In this document: positions 35,307 to 43,803 of the stretch, in pieces
Position numbering within the stretch: the stretch's first letter is position 1
How the letters are laid out: each line of letters begins with the position of its first letter
Origin: Pseudolysobacter sp964466115
Lineage (GTDB): Bacteria; Pseudomonadota; Gammaproteobacteria; Xanthomonadales; Rhodanobacteraceae
Length of the DNA: 64,000 nucleotides
Direction: 5' to 3'
NCBI GenBank assembly: GCA_964466115.1
Contig: CAYXMH010000004.1
Span: forward strand, 93,483-157,482
Made by a program: the position numbers and the translations under genes
The notes under the pieces: generated by a model
Databases searched by the model: none
What the model was told of the DNA's origin: nothing
Seen by the model: the letters and a program-made list of their open reading frames with translations, nothing else

Positions 35307-35532
35307 ACTTTTTCCCCTTGCCACGCGCCCTTACGAGCGATATATGCGTATCCACATTAAATCCGAAACTTAACGGATTATCAACAGTTCGTGAACGGAT
35401 TCTTCAAAAACCGCTATTTGAACTGAATTTCGATCATTAAGCGAGCCCCAAACTATCCGGACATTGCAGCAAGCTCTATACTTCGCCGGGCCCGCACTAT
35501 ACCTTGACTAAGGTCACACTCCACAACATCTC
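35307..35532. promoter_or_regulatory. Divergent intergenic region pilM / mrcA
   Basis: About 226 bp, AT-richer than the genes around it, without an ORF. It must hold promoters for both pilMNOPQ and mrcA. I could not place a -35/-10 pair with confidence; TATACC/TTGACT close to position 35500 overlap too tightly to be one promoter. Confidence 0.5.
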
Positions 35533-38067
35533 ATGCGATTTCTATTACGTTTATCCCTACGTTTACTCCGTTATGCTCTGATCTTAACGTTGCTCGGCGT
35601 GTTTTTTTTCGGGTTGGCCATAGGTTTTGCCTATTGGTTGATCGCGCCGCGCTTGCCCTCGGTTGATACTTTACGCGACGTGCGCTTGCAAGTGCCGCTG
35701 CGCGTTTATTCCACCGACGACAAACTGATCGCCACCTTCGGCGAAACCCGCCGAATCCCAGTCAAGATCGAGCAAGTGCCGGAGCAGGTAAAGAACGCAT
35801 TCATTGCCGTGGAAGATTCGCGCTTTTATGAACACCCCGGGTTCGATTGGCAAGGGATCGTAAGAGCGGTATGGCACTTGGTGCGAACCGGCGGCGATAA
35901 GGGGCCCGGCGGCAGCACCATCACCCAGCAGGTGGCGCGCAATTTCTTTCTTAGCCCGGAGCAAACCTATACCCGCAAACTTTCAGAAATTTTTCTCGCG
36001 CTGCGCATCGAACGCGAACTGAGCAAGGATGAAATCCTGGGGCTGTACTTAAATAAAATTTTCCTTGGCCATCGCGCCTACGGGGTGGCTGCCGCAGCCG
36101 AGTTCTACTACGGCAAAACCTTGGACCAGCTGACCTTAGCCGAATGTGCGATGCTGGCCTCGCTGCCGAAATTTCCTTCCAGCGGCAACCCGCTTTACAA
36201 CCGCGACCGCGCCATCGAGCGACGCAACTACGTGCTCGGGCGCATGCTGGAGAACGGCTTCATCAGTGCTGAGCAATTAAAACAAGCCAGTGCTGAACCT
36301 GAAACCTCCTATGCCCATGAACCACCGATTGAAACCGAGGCGCCATACCTTGCGGAAATGGTGCGACAAGAAGCGTTGGAGCGGATTGGCAACGAGGCGC
36401 TCAGTGACGGTTACAGCATTCGCACCACGCTCGACGGTCATCTGCAAGACGCCGCCAACCAAGCGCTACGCGATGCATTGATCGCCTACGACCAACGCCA
36501 TGGTTTTCGAGGCGCAGAGGCGCGCATTGATCTTGGCGCGAACCCAACGCCGAGCGAACTCGACAAAGAGCTGGCCGCTTTTCACGCGGTAGTTGGGCTC
36601 ACCCCCGGCGTGGTCACGGAAAGTTCGGAAAAAAGTGCAGTTGTATATCTTGTAGATAGTCAGAACGTATCACTGCCGTTGGAAGCAATATCCTGGGCGC
36701 GGCCCTATCAAGACGAAAGCCATCGCGGCGCCAGCGTAAAGCGCGTGGATGATTTGCTGAAACCGGGCGATGTGGTACGCCTTACTCGCGATGCCGAAGG
36801 CAAATGGAAATTAAGCCAGGTACCTGCCGCTCAGGCCGCATTAATTGCGCTCAATCCGGAAGACGGCGGTATCCGCGCGATGGTCGGTGGTTTCAGCTTC
36901 TCCCGCAGCAAGTTCAATCGGGCCACGCAAAGCAATCGCCAGCCGGGTTCGAGCTTTAAACCGTTCCTGTATGCGGCGGCGTTTGAACATGGCTTTACTC
37001 CGGCATCGATCGTCAACGATGCACCGGTGGTGTTCGAGGATCCGTCCAAGCCCAACGGTTTATGGACCCCAAAAAACGACGACGACAAATTCGAAGGCCC
37101 GATGCGCTTGCGTGAAGCACTGGTGCAATCGAAAAACCTGGTGTCGGTGCGCTTACTCGACGCTATCGGCGTGCATTACGCTCGCGAATACATCACACGC
37201 TTTGGCCTGACTTTGGAACAATTGCCAGACAACATGTCCATGGCATTGGGCACCGCTTCGGTCGCCCCGATCACCATGGCACGCGGCTATGCGGTATTTG
37301 CTAATGGTGGATTTTTAGTGAATCCGTACTTTATCGAGAGCATTTACGATCGCAACGGTAAATCGGTTTTTACGGCGCATCCTGCTGTCGCTTGTCGCCA
37401 TTGCCCCGATCGCTTGCTGGAAGATGCGAAACAGCAAACCCTCGCCACCACCACACCGAATTCCGACCTTTCAAGCGCGTCGAATGCTGCGGTCATCTCA
37501 CCGATCACCAGCGCCCAAGCGGCACCGGCACCGGCACCGGCACAAGACAACGCCGATCCAAATAAGCCGCTGCTGGCCCCGCGCGTGCTGGATGCACGCA
37601 TCGCGTATCTGGTTGGGTCGTTAATGCACGATGTGGTGCGCCGTGGCACCGGCCACGATGCGATGGTGCTGAAACGCAATGATCTGGCCGGCAAGACCGG
37701 CTCGACCAACGAACACCGCGACGCCTGGTTTAGCGGTTATTTCGATGGTTTGGTGGCCAGCGCCTGGGTGGGATTCGACGATTTCACTTCGCTGGGCAAA
37801 GGTGAATTCGGCGCCAAGGCCGCGCTGCCGATGTGGATCGATTTCATGCGCGTGGCCACGCAAGGACAACCGGAAAAACCGTTCGAGATGCCGCCGGGTA
37901 TCAGCACTGCCCGTATCAATCCGGCAAGTGGCTTGCTCGCTTCGGGTCAAGATGAACGCAGCATGCTTGAGGTGTTCAAGACTGAAGACATCGCAAGGCT
38001 CGCCAATGCCCCCTATCGAAATGATCCGCACCACAACGATCCGCAAGAACCCTACGATGTGTTCTGA
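35533..38067 (+). CDS. mrcA: Penicillin-binding protein 1A (bifunctional transglycosylase/transpeptidase)
   Basis: 844 residues. Class A PBP: polymerises and cross-links peptidoglycan in the periplasm, anchored by the N-terminal helix (ALILTLLGVFFFGLAIGFAYW). Glycosyltransferase domain: catalytic Glu in AVEDSRFYEHPG, GGSTITQQVARN, and RKLSEIFLALRIERELSKDEI. Then an OB-like insertion (about 310-420). Transpeptidase: nucleophile Ser-x-x-Lys in PGSSFKPFLY, Ser-x-Asn in QSKNLVSVRL, KTGSTNEHRDAWF. A Pro/Ala-rich insertion with two Cys (CRHCPDR) sits before the last motif. Divergent from pilM, as in many gammaproteobacteria. No strong ribosome site is seen before the ATG. Confidence 0.96.
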   Translation: MRFLLRLSLRLLRYALILTLLGVFFFGLAIGFAYWLIAPRLPSVDTLRDVRLQVPLRVYSTDDKLIATFGETRRIPVKIEQVPEQVKNAFIAVEDSRFYEHPGFDWQGIVRAVWHLVRTGGDKGPGGSTITQQVARNFFLSPEQTYTRKLSEIFLALRIERELSKDEILGLYLNKIFLGHRAYGVAAAAEFYYGKTLDQLTLAECAMLASLPKFPSSGNPLYNRDRAIERRNYVLGRMLENGFISAEQLKQASAEPETSYAHEPPIETEAPYLAEMVRQEALERIGNEALSDGYSIRTTLDGHLQDAANQALRDALIAYDQRHGFRGAEARIDLGANPTPSELDKELAAFHAVVGLTPGVVTESSEKSAVVYLVDSQNVSLPLEAISWARPYQDESHRGASVKRVDDLLKPGDVVRLTRDAEGKWKLSQVPAAQAALIALNPEDGGIRAMVGGFSFSRSKFNRATQSNRQPGSSFKPFLYAAAFEHGFTPASIVNDAPVVFEDPSKPNGLWTPKNDDDKFEGPMRLREALVQSKNLVSVRLLDAIGVHYAREYITRFGLTLEQLPDNMSMALGTASVAPITMARGYAVFANGGFLVNPYFIESIYDRNGKSVFTAHPAVACRHCPDRLLEDAKQQTLATTTPNSDLSSASNAAVISPITSAQAAPAPAPAQDNADPNKPLLAPRVLDARIAYLVGSLMHDVVRRGTGHDAMVLKRNDLAGKTGSTNEHRDAWFSGYFDGLVASAWVGFDDFTSLGKGEFGAKAALPMWIDFMRVATQGQPEKPFEMPPGISTARINPASGLLASGQDERSMLEVFKTEDIARLANAPYRNDPHHNDPQEPYDVF

Positions 38068-38702
38068 TGCGCGCCCCCTACCCTTACAACGCCGATCGTG
38101 CGCGCAATCATGGCCAAGAACAGCGTCAGCGAATTGCAGTCGAGGCAGCGCGCTTGATGACCGAACAGGGCATCCGCGATTTCCGCTTGGCCAAACGCAA
38201 AGCAGCTGAACGCCTCGGTATTTTCGATGATTTAAACTTGCCAAAAAACAGCGAGGTCGAAGCCGCGCTGCGCGAGTATCAGCGTTTGTTCCATGCCGAT
38301 ACGCAGCCACAGATATTGCGTCAGCGGCGTACTGTCGCCTTGCAAGCCATGCGATTTTTTAAGCAATTTGAACCACGTTTGGTAGGTGCCGTGCTCGAAG
38401 GCACCGCCGATCAGCACTCCGCCGTGTGTCTGCATTTGTTTAGCGACGATCCAGCAGCTTTAGCGATCTTCCTGCATGAACAAGGGATTCCATTTGAGGA
38501 GGAGAACCGGCGTCTACGTCTTACGCAGGACAAAGCTCTGGAATTCCCGGTGTATCTATTTTCAGTCGACGATACCGCCATCGATTTAACCTTGCTACCG
38601 CTGGATCAAATGCGCCAAGCGCCACTGGATAGCATTGATGGAAGCGCGATGCGACGTGCCGCAATCGGGGCAGTACAAAAGCTCGTGGAAGACGATATAT
38701 AA
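38067..38702 (+). CDS. Unrecognised protein with TetR-like N-terminus, coupled to mrcA
   Basis: 211 residues; the ATG shares a base with the mrcA stop (TGATG), so it is translated after it. About residues 20-50 (RIAVEAARLMTEQGIRDFRL) look like the first helices of a TetR HTH. The middle (PRLVGAVLEGTADQHSAV, LHLFSDDPAALAIFLHEQG) recalls a minimal nucleotidyltransferase fold, but the catalytic G-S and D-x-D residues are not there. I infer a degenerate nucleotidyltransferase-like protein; function unknown. No membrane segment or signal. The tight coupling suggests a link with wall synthesis or its control. Confidence 0.75.
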   Translation: MRAPYPYNADRARNHGQEQRQRIAVEAARLMTEQGIRDFRLAKRKAAERLGIFDDLNLPKNSEVEAALREYQRLFHADTQPQILRQRRTVALQAMRFFKQFEPRLVGAVLEGTADQHSAVCLHLFSDDPAALAIFLHEQGIPFEEENRRLRLTQDKALEFPVYLFSVDDTAIDLTLLPLDQMRQAPLDSIDGSAMRRAAIGAVQKLVEDDI

Positions 38703-38735
38703 GCCAGGTGCAAGCAGCACAGTATCTCCTGGCTC

Positions 38736-38825
38736 TTGTAGGTTGGCGCTGAACGAAGTGAAGCCCAACGGTAACAGACGAATGAAAATGCTGGGCTTCA
38801 CTTCGTTCAGCGCCAGCCTACCAAA
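38736..38825. repeat. Inverted repeat, family B copy 2
   Basis: Left arm TTGTAGGTTGGCGCTGAACG..., right arm reading GCTGGGCTTCACTTCGTTCA... The arms match those at 9243-9329 apart from one or two changes, with a different loop. It lies in the 285-bp gap between the mrcA operon and tonB, which otherwise holds no gene. Confidence 0.85.
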
Positions 38826-38987
38826 ACTCACGCAGAGGTTATACCAACACACCCGAAGCGGGACTCAATGCTTGACTTAACCCCGCAGCAATCCCCGCAC
38901 CGTTACACGATTTGACAGCCGCAAGCCGTCAGGTGCGGCGTGCCCGTCATCGGCGCGCCGTAAGTCACCATCGTAACGGAGCCCGTT

Positions 38988-39650
38988 ATGGCAACCCAAG
39001 CACTTTCTAGATCTGAATTTGCCGGTTTCGACTGGCCGCGCATCGGCGCACTCTCAGGCACGATCACTGTTCACCTCGTCGCCCTGATGCTATTGCTAAT
39101 GCCCTTGGCGCCGCAGTTATTCGATCGACACATTGAACCCGATCCACCGATCAACGTACAGATCATCGTACCGGAACCCTCGCAACCGCTGCCGATCGTT
39201 CCGCCCACACCAACACCCCCGGTGCATCGCGAGCACACACCGCCATCCCCTCATCCGATAACGACCGTGCAGCCAATACCATCCAGCGTTATTGAGAATA
39301 CCGATGCGCCGGAACCTGCCTTGCTCGAACCGGCCAGCTCAGACGTTGATGCAAATAGCGCAAGTGACGTTCCACCCAGCACGCTCAGTTACGCCGGCAC
39401 GACACGCGTGGACTACCCCAACGAATCCAAACGCCATCACGAGCACGGCATCGTGATGCTACGCGTGCTGGTTGGCGAAGACGGAACTCCACAACGGGTG
39501 GAGATAGAAAAATCGAGTGGCTATGTCCGGCTTGATCGTGCTGCGCGAGAGTCAGTGATGCAATGGCATTTCAATCCCGGCACCCGAGAGGGTAAACCGC
39601 ACGCCGCCTGGGGGTTGGTGCCGATCGCGTTTCGGTTGGAGGAGATTTGA
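38988..39650 (+). CDS. TonB-family energy transducer
   Basis: 220 residues. An N-terminal membrane helix (ITVHLVALMLLLMPLAPQLF, about 27-46), a long Pro-rich periplasmic spacer (about 50-115, with PLPIVPPTPTPPV) and a TonB C-terminal domain (VDYPNESKRHHEHGIVMLRV; GYVRLDRAARESVMQWHFNP; GLVPIAFRLEE). Passes proton-motive energy to TonB-dependent receptors such as BtuB at 57592. The conserved Ser-x-x-x-His of the TonB helix appears as SGTITVH. A ribosome site, ACGGAGCCCGTT, precedes the ATG. ExbB/ExbD are not in the window. Confidence 0.88.
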   Translation: MATQALSRSEFAGFDWPRIGALSGTITVHLVALMLLLMPLAPQLFDRHIEPDPPINVQIIVPEPSQPLPIVPPTPTPPVHREHTPPSPHPITTVQPIPSSVIENTDAPEPALLEPASSDVDANSASDVPPSTLSYAGTTRVDYPNESKRHHEHGIVMLRVLVGEDGTPQRVEIEKSSGYVRLDRAARESVMQWHFNPGTREGKPHAAWGLVPIAFRLEEI

Positions 39651-39690
39651 GCCATTTTCAACACCCACCTACAAATACCGCTCCGCGCCC

Positions 39691-39910
39691 TCCTTGGTGC
39701 GGCTCCCGTTCGGCATCCTTGCCTCACCCTCGGCGCCCTGGGCTTCAATAGATCACGGCCTTCGCTTAGAACCATCCTTGGTGGGGCTCCCGTTCGGCAT
39801 CCTTGCCTCACCCTCGGCGCCCTGAGCTTCAATAGATCACGGGCTTCGCTTAGAACCATCCTTGGTGGGGCTCCCGTTCGGCATCCTTGCCTCACCCTCG
39901 GCGCCCTGAG
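39691..39910. repeat. 84-bp tandem repeat, 2.6 copies
   Basis: Units begin at 39692, 39776 and 39860, each with CCTTGGTGSGGCTCCCGTTC and CATCCTTGCCTCACCCTCGG. The period is 84 bp (28 codons), with about two differences between the first two units. The third copy is cut after GCGCCCTGAG. The repeat overlaps the last 25 codons of the kinase gene. Confidence 0.9.
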
Positions 39911-40589
39911 GGGCGCCTCGACCTTCGTTGTCCCAGTAGCCGAAAACTCGACGTGCAATTATTTTGTACAGCCGTTTGCCGCTGGCTTGCCAAACTCGGG
40001 CAATCCACGATCGGTGCGCTAGTACACGCCGCTCCATCGGTGTCAGCGCTTGTGGGCAATAACTGCGCTTATGCTTCAACAGATGCCGCAAATCCTCGCG
40101 CGCCAGCAAACGGAACCAGGCGCCGCGCCGGCGGCTCACCACGCTGATCTGGAAATCCACGACGGCCGGCATGCCATCACTCAATACCAACCAATTCGGC
40201 TCTTTGGCCAAATCGTTGTGCGCCAAACCACAAGCACGCAAGCGCTTAAGCAAACGATGCGCCGCGCGAAAATAGGCGGGATTGCAAGGCTTTCTCTGCT
40301 GCATCGGCGCGCCTTCAAGAAAACTGCGCGTTAATACACAACCGTCAAACGCCAATAGCTGCGGCACGCCCTCGACACCCTGAAGCGCACGCAAAACGTT
40401 CGCTTCACGCGCCGCTAAAAAACGCGCGAACCAACGCAGCATGCGATGGGCCGTGCGGGTGTCGCGGCGAATAAAAGCGTGTGTGCCCTCACGGCACAAT
40501 TCGATGCGGCCGAACGCATCGTTTTTAAGCACTTCGATAGACAATGGAATAGCGTCCAGATGTACCAACCTTGCATCAAAACGCGACAA
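39837..40589 (-). CDS. Small RIO/LPS-kinase-like protein
   Basis: 250 residues, with a TTG start and an AGGGC-type site. The kinase-like core is visible: an Arg/Lys-rich N-lobe (FIRRDTRTAHRMLRWFARFLAAREA with Glu), a hinge (CVLTRSFLEGAPM), the catalytic loop LAHNDLAKEPNW (H-x-D-x-x-x-x-N) and metal-binding Asp in AVVDFQISVV. Similar small kinases occur among RIO-like and KdkA/WaaP-type sugar kinases; which substrate is open. The last 25 residues (GAEGEARMPNGSPTKDGSKR) are encoded by the 84-bp tandem repeat, so the original C-terminus may have been replaced. Divergent from the DUF456 gene. Confidence 0.75.
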   Translation of the reverse strand: MSRFDARLVHLDAIPLSIEVLKNDAFGRIELCREGTHAFIRRDTRTAHRMLRWFARFLAAREANVLRALQGVEGVPQLLAFDGCVLTRSFLEGAPMQQRKPCNPAYFRAAHRLLKRLRACGLAHNDLAKEPNWLVLSDGMPAVVDFQISVVSRRRGAWFRLLAREDLRHLLKHKRSYCPQALTPMERRVLAHRSWIARVWQASGKRLYKIIARRVFGYWDNEGRGAPQGAEGEARMPNGSPTKDGSKRSP

Positions 40590-40645
40590 TCATGCGGGAA
40601 GCCCTACACTTGGGGTATCTTGGCATATTCTAAAATCCTCTCGCC

Positions 40646-41128
40646 ATGCAAATCGTTTTTTATATTCTAGCGGCCGCATTGATTGTCGCAGGCATCCTCG
40701 GTGCCGTGCTGCCCGCACTCCCCGGAATACCGTTGGTTTTCGCCGGTATGTTGCTGGCCGCTTGGGCCGATCATTTTCAACACGTCGGCTGGATTACGCT
40801 AACCATTTTGGGAATCCTCAGCGCCATAGCATTGTCGATCGATTTTGTAGCCGGCGCATTGGGTGCCAAGCGCATTGGCGCCAGCAAGCGAGCCTTGCTC
40901 GGCGCGGCGGTCGGGACTTTCGCTGGACTTTTTTTGGGTCTCCCGGGATTGCTGCTTGGCCCGTTCATTGGCGCGGTGGTGGGCGAGTTCATAGCGGGGA
41001 GCAACCTGAATAAAGCCGCCACGGTTGGCGTTGGAACCTGGCTTGGTTTGCTGTTCGGCACGCTGCTCAAACTCGCGCTATGCTTTACGATGCTGGGTGT
41101 TTTCTTACTTGCGCTGGTAATTGGCTAG
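40646..41128 (+). CDS. DUF456 membrane protein
   Basis: 160 residues, four to five hydrophobic helices separated by short loops. The DUF456 pattern is present: GILGAVLPALPGIPLVFAG near the N-terminus, then FVAGALGAKRIGASKRALLG and GTFAGLFLGLPGLLLGPFIGA with Gly-zipper-like repeats, and KAATVGVGTWLGLLFGTLLK. Inner-membrane protein of unknown role. Followed 29 bp later by a small membrane protein gene. Confidence 0.88.
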   Translation: MQIVFYILAAALIVAGILGAVLPALPGIPLVFAGMLLAAWADHFQHVGWITLTILGILSAIALSIDFVAGALGAKRIGASKRALLGAAVGTFAGLFLGLPGLLLGPFIGAVVGEFIAGSNLNKAATVGVGTWLGLLFGTLLKLALCFTMLGVFLLALVIG

Positions 41129-41157
41129 GCAGCGCGGTTGAACCTGAGGCTTTTACT

Positions 41158-41358
41158 ATGCTGAAATTTCTTATTTGGTTGCTGTTGTTTATACTTTGTT
41201 GGCCAGTGGCTTTGCTTGCATTGATTCTTTACCCGTTCATCTGGTTGCTGTCATTGCCGTTTCGTTTGATTGGCATCGCCGTTGAGGGAGTTTTTGAACT
41301 GTTACGCGCGCTGATGTTACTGCCAAGCCGGTTATTGAAAGAAAAACCAACGCATTAA
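41158..41358 (+). CDS. Small hydrophobic membrane protein
   Basis: 66 residues, nearly all hydrophobic: MLKFLIWLLLFILCWPVALL followed by a second amphipathic segment (FIWLLSLPFRLIGIAVEGVF) and a basic end (RLLKEKPTH). The ATG follows TGAGGCTTTTACT. Same strand as DUF456 and probably co-transcribed. I do not recognise a family. Confidence 0.7.
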   Translation: MLKFLIWLLLFILCWPVALLALILYPFIWLLSLPFRLIGIAVEGVFELLRALMLLPSRLLKEKPTH

Positions 41359-41393
41359 GCGCTGGACGCTGTCCATCGAATATCGAGGAATTT

Positions 41394-41963
41394 ATGCACC
41401 CCTTATTACTTGCGTGGTTATTCCTATTCTCAACCGCGGCGGCAGCCGGAACACCCATCGTCGGGTTTGATCAGGACTCCTACGCCTTAGCGTGGGCGAA
41501 TGTTAAAGACAACGTTATCAGTAACGAATACGTTCGCGCTGGTGAAACCGTTGACCACTGGGAGCGAATGCTGACTTTCAAAGAATATACCGGCGCGCAA
41601 CACATTAAGGACGTTCTTCCCGGCTACATGGCGTCCGTCAAACCGCTGTTGGCGCAAAAAGCCAAAGTGTTTGAAAAAGAAGATTCGCGGCACACCGAAG
41701 AAATCACCGTCGTACTCGCCCTGCTAGCGCCCGATAAATCGCATTATGAGTATGTTGTCCACCGCCTAGTGGCCGACGCAAAACGACCGGTTCGGTCGAT
41801 GATTTTTTCGCTGCGCATTCCTTACTCGGAGTCCCTGGATTTAAGCCAAATCGAAAAAAATAAAAACAAATGGATGACGGGGCTTGAGGAGGTGAATCCG
41901 GAACTTTACAAAACACTACCCGGCAACTTAAGCAAACATTCGCCAGCAAAACACACCCACTAA
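41394..41963 (+). CDS. Exported protein of unknown function
   Basis: 189 residues. Signal peptide at 1-19 (MHPLLLAWLFLFSTAAAAG). The mature part is mixed alpha/beta with no recognised motif; WANVKDNVISNEYVRAGETV and SHYEYVVHRLVADAKRPVRSM suggest a compact domain with many charged residues. The end is Lys/His-rich (SKHSPAKHTH). Start is preceded by CGAGGAATTT. It lies 35 bp after the small membrane protein and may share its transcript. Confidence 0.7.
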   Translation: MHPLLLAWLFLFSTAAAAGTPIVGFDQDSYALAWANVKDNVISNEYVRAGETVDHWERMLTFKEYTGAQHIKDVLPGYMASVKPLLAQKAKVFEKEDSRHTEEITVVLALLAPDKSHYEYVVHRLVADAKRPVRSMIFSLRIPYSESLDLSQIEKNKNKWMTGLEEVNPELYKTLPGNLSKHSPAKHTH

Positions 41964-41995
41964 GTTCGTTTCCACCAACCACCCTAATTTTGCCT

Positions 41996-42505
41996 ATGCC
42001 AATCTCCGATGAAGTGGCCATCTTAAATTCCGAGACGCGCCGTCTATTCGCCTCTGTACCGCATCCAGGCCCGGATGGCATTTACGACCAGCATGATACT
42101 TCCGGGAACGATTGTTGTATCGATCACAATGCTTGGATTGAGTGGTGCGGCAAACACACTTATGAAGAGTTCCTAAGCACCATCCGCAAGGGCGCTTTTG
42201 ATCCGTTCGAATTTTTAAGTTTATCTCCGGCCGCTTACCATTATTTCACTCCGGCGGTGATTCTTTATTGCTTAACCACGCTCACCAATCCGCTGGACGA
42301 CCCGCTGGAATGGATAGAAGCATTTATCCCGCTGCCGGAAAATGAAGATGTGTTCCGTGCAAAATACCTCTCGCGCTTCACCGCCGCACAACGTACGATT
42401 GTCACGCGGGTACTGCAACTCAACGCCGAGGCTCATGTACGGCATGAAGGCATCATCAACGATTCGGTTAGTGTGGCGGCGAAAATTTGGGGTGCGCGAT
42501 CGTGA
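41996..42505 (+). CDS. Cytoplasmic protein of unknown function
   Basis: 169 residues, acidic, no signal or helix. FDPFEFLSLSPAAYHYFTPA and LYCLTTLTNPLDDPLEWIEA are conserved-looking blocks; they remind me of the DUF6714 family but I cannot confirm it. A TTG two codons earlier (41990) could also start it. Cys pair in GNDCCIDHN. No clear ribosome site. Confidence 0.6.
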   Translation: MPISDEVAILNSETRRLFASVPHPGPDGIYDQHDTSGNDCCIDHNAWIEWCGKHTYEEFLSTIRKGAFDPFEFLSLSPAAYHYFTPAVILYCLTTLTNPLDDPLEWIEAFIPLPENEDVFRAKYLSRFTAAQRTIVTRVLQLNAEAHVRHEGIINDSVSVAAKIWGARS

Positions 42506-42543
42506 TGGTGCCGCGCCGAAATCGCGATCGATCAAAACCGCAG

Positions 42544-42951
42544 TTATTGCTCTTGCGATAGATGCGCAATGGCCGCGGTGCTGGCATCGCGATTGGAATC
42601 GTCGAACGGCATCACGGTAATTTCAGCGATCGTGGCGGGATCCAAGCAACGCACGTTTATGTCGATGCCGTCCGGGTTGGAACGCGGCACATAAAACGCC
42701 TTGATGCCACACACCTTGCAAAACCGGTGTTTTGCAACGCCAGTATTGAATGTGTATTCAGTAAGTTGATCGGCACCAGACAGTAAACGAAAATGTGCGC
42801 TGGGTACGATCAAATGCAAAAAACCGATCATCCGACAAATTGAACAATTGCAATCAAGTGCCGTGATGCGCGCAGGAGCGGTGACCTCAAAACGCACCCG
42901 CTTGCAATGACAGTGACCAAAGTGAGTAACCAAATTTGAATGCTGCGCCAT
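42544..42951 (-). CDS. GFA-family zinc protein
   Basis: 135 residues of the glutathione-dependent formaldehyde-activating (GFA/CENP-V) fold. Zinc ligands visible as GHCHCKRVRFEV, CNCSICRM and CKVCGIKAFYVPRSNPDG. Family members were named for Gfa of Paracoccus, but most have no proven substrate. Single gene, convergent with the gene before and divergent from msrA. Confidence 0.88.
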   Translation of the reverse strand: MAQHSNLVTHFGHCHCKRVRFEVTAPARITALDCNCSICRMIGFLHLIVPSAHFRLLSGADQLTEYTFNTGVAKHRFCKVCGIKAFYVPRSNPDGIDINVRCLDPATIAEITVMPFDDSNRDASTAAIAHLSQEQ

Positions 42952-43133
42952 ACACGGCCTATAGGGGAGATGCGGAGCGCTCGGAGGAAAATTCTGTTCT
43001 TAATGGTTCTCGCATACAATCCATTATCTGGTATCGAAAACAAACAACCTCATAGCGCCGCTAATCGAACCGATGGTTTTCTCGCGCGCTGATTTTACGC
43101 CACTTATCGCTGTAGTTTTAAGGAGTCCGGTCG

Positions 43134-43769
43134 ATGACGCATGCCCTATTTCCGCTGCTTGCCATGATGATGGTCTCAGCCCAGCCAGGAATGGGGCAAC
43201 CCGAGAAAGGCACGAATGAATCGTCTTCCAATACCGAACTGCTGACGCTTGGCGGCGGCTGTTTCTGGTGTCTCGAAGCGGTATTCACCGAGCTGAACGG
43301 TGTCATCGACGTAGAATCGGGTTACGCCGGCGGCACTCAAGCGAACCCTACTTATGCGCAAGTATCTAATGGCACCACCGGCCATGCCGAAGTCGTGCAA
43401 ATTCGTTTCGATCCAAAACGCATTTCGCGTGAGGATTTGCTTAAGGTATTTTTCACTATCCACGACCCGACCACCCTCAACCGTCAAGGCAACGACAGCG
43501 GCACCCAATATCGCTCGATTGCGTTTTACCGTAATGCGGAACAAAAAGCCGCCATCGATCAAGCGATTACGCAAACCGCACAGGGCCATGAGTGGAATGG
43601 CGCCATCGTCACGCAAGTAATGCCGTTTACCGTTTTCTACAAAGCGGAAAACTACCATCAGCAGTATTTTGAACTGCACGGTGAACAACCCTATTGCCAG
43701 TTGGTGGTGGCACCTAAGGTGGCTAAGTTTCGCAAGCGCTTCCATCATTTGTTGAAAGCGGCCTCCTGA
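43134..43769 (+). CDS. msrA: Peptide-methionine (S)-S-oxide reductase, probably exported
   Basis: 211 residues. Reduces methionine-S-sulfoxide in proteins. Seen: the active Cys in GGGCFWCLEAVF (about 40-51), SGYAGGTQANPTY, GHAEVVQIRFDP, FFTIHDPTTLNRQGND and the resolving-Cys region GEQPYCQLVVAPKVAKF. Unlike cytoplasmic MsrA it has a 35-residue N-terminal extension with a weak hydrophobic stretch (LFPLLAMMMVSAQPGMG), so it may act in the periplasm. AAGGAGTCCGGTCG precedes the ATG. Confidence 0.92.
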   Translation: MTHALFPLLAMMMVSAQPGMGQPEKGTNESSSNTELLTLGGGCFWCLEAVFTELNGVIDVESGYAGGTQANPTYAQVSNGTTGHAEVVQIRFDPKRISREDLLKVFFTIHDPTTLNRQGNDSGTQYRSIAFYRNAEQKAAIDQAITQTAQGHEWNGAIVTQVMPFTVFYKAENYHQQYFELHGEQPYCQLVVAPKVAKFRKRFHHLLKAAS

Positions 43770-43803
43770 ACAAACAAAACACAATTTCAACGGGATATTT
43801 CAA

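Noticed and set aside
39691..39910. Possible CRISPR array
   Set aside because: The 84-bp units are directly adjacent, with no unique spacers; the period and unit are wrong for CRISPR.
39521..39958. Minus-strand frame with 28-residue repeats across the 84-bp tandem array
   Set aside because: Because the unit is 84 bp every frame repeats; this one overlaps the tonB gene end and the kinase gene and has no start site.
40441..41013. 190-codon plus-strand frame over the kinase start and DUF456
   Set aside because: Arg/Cys-rich shadow composition; it overlaps two well-supported genes.
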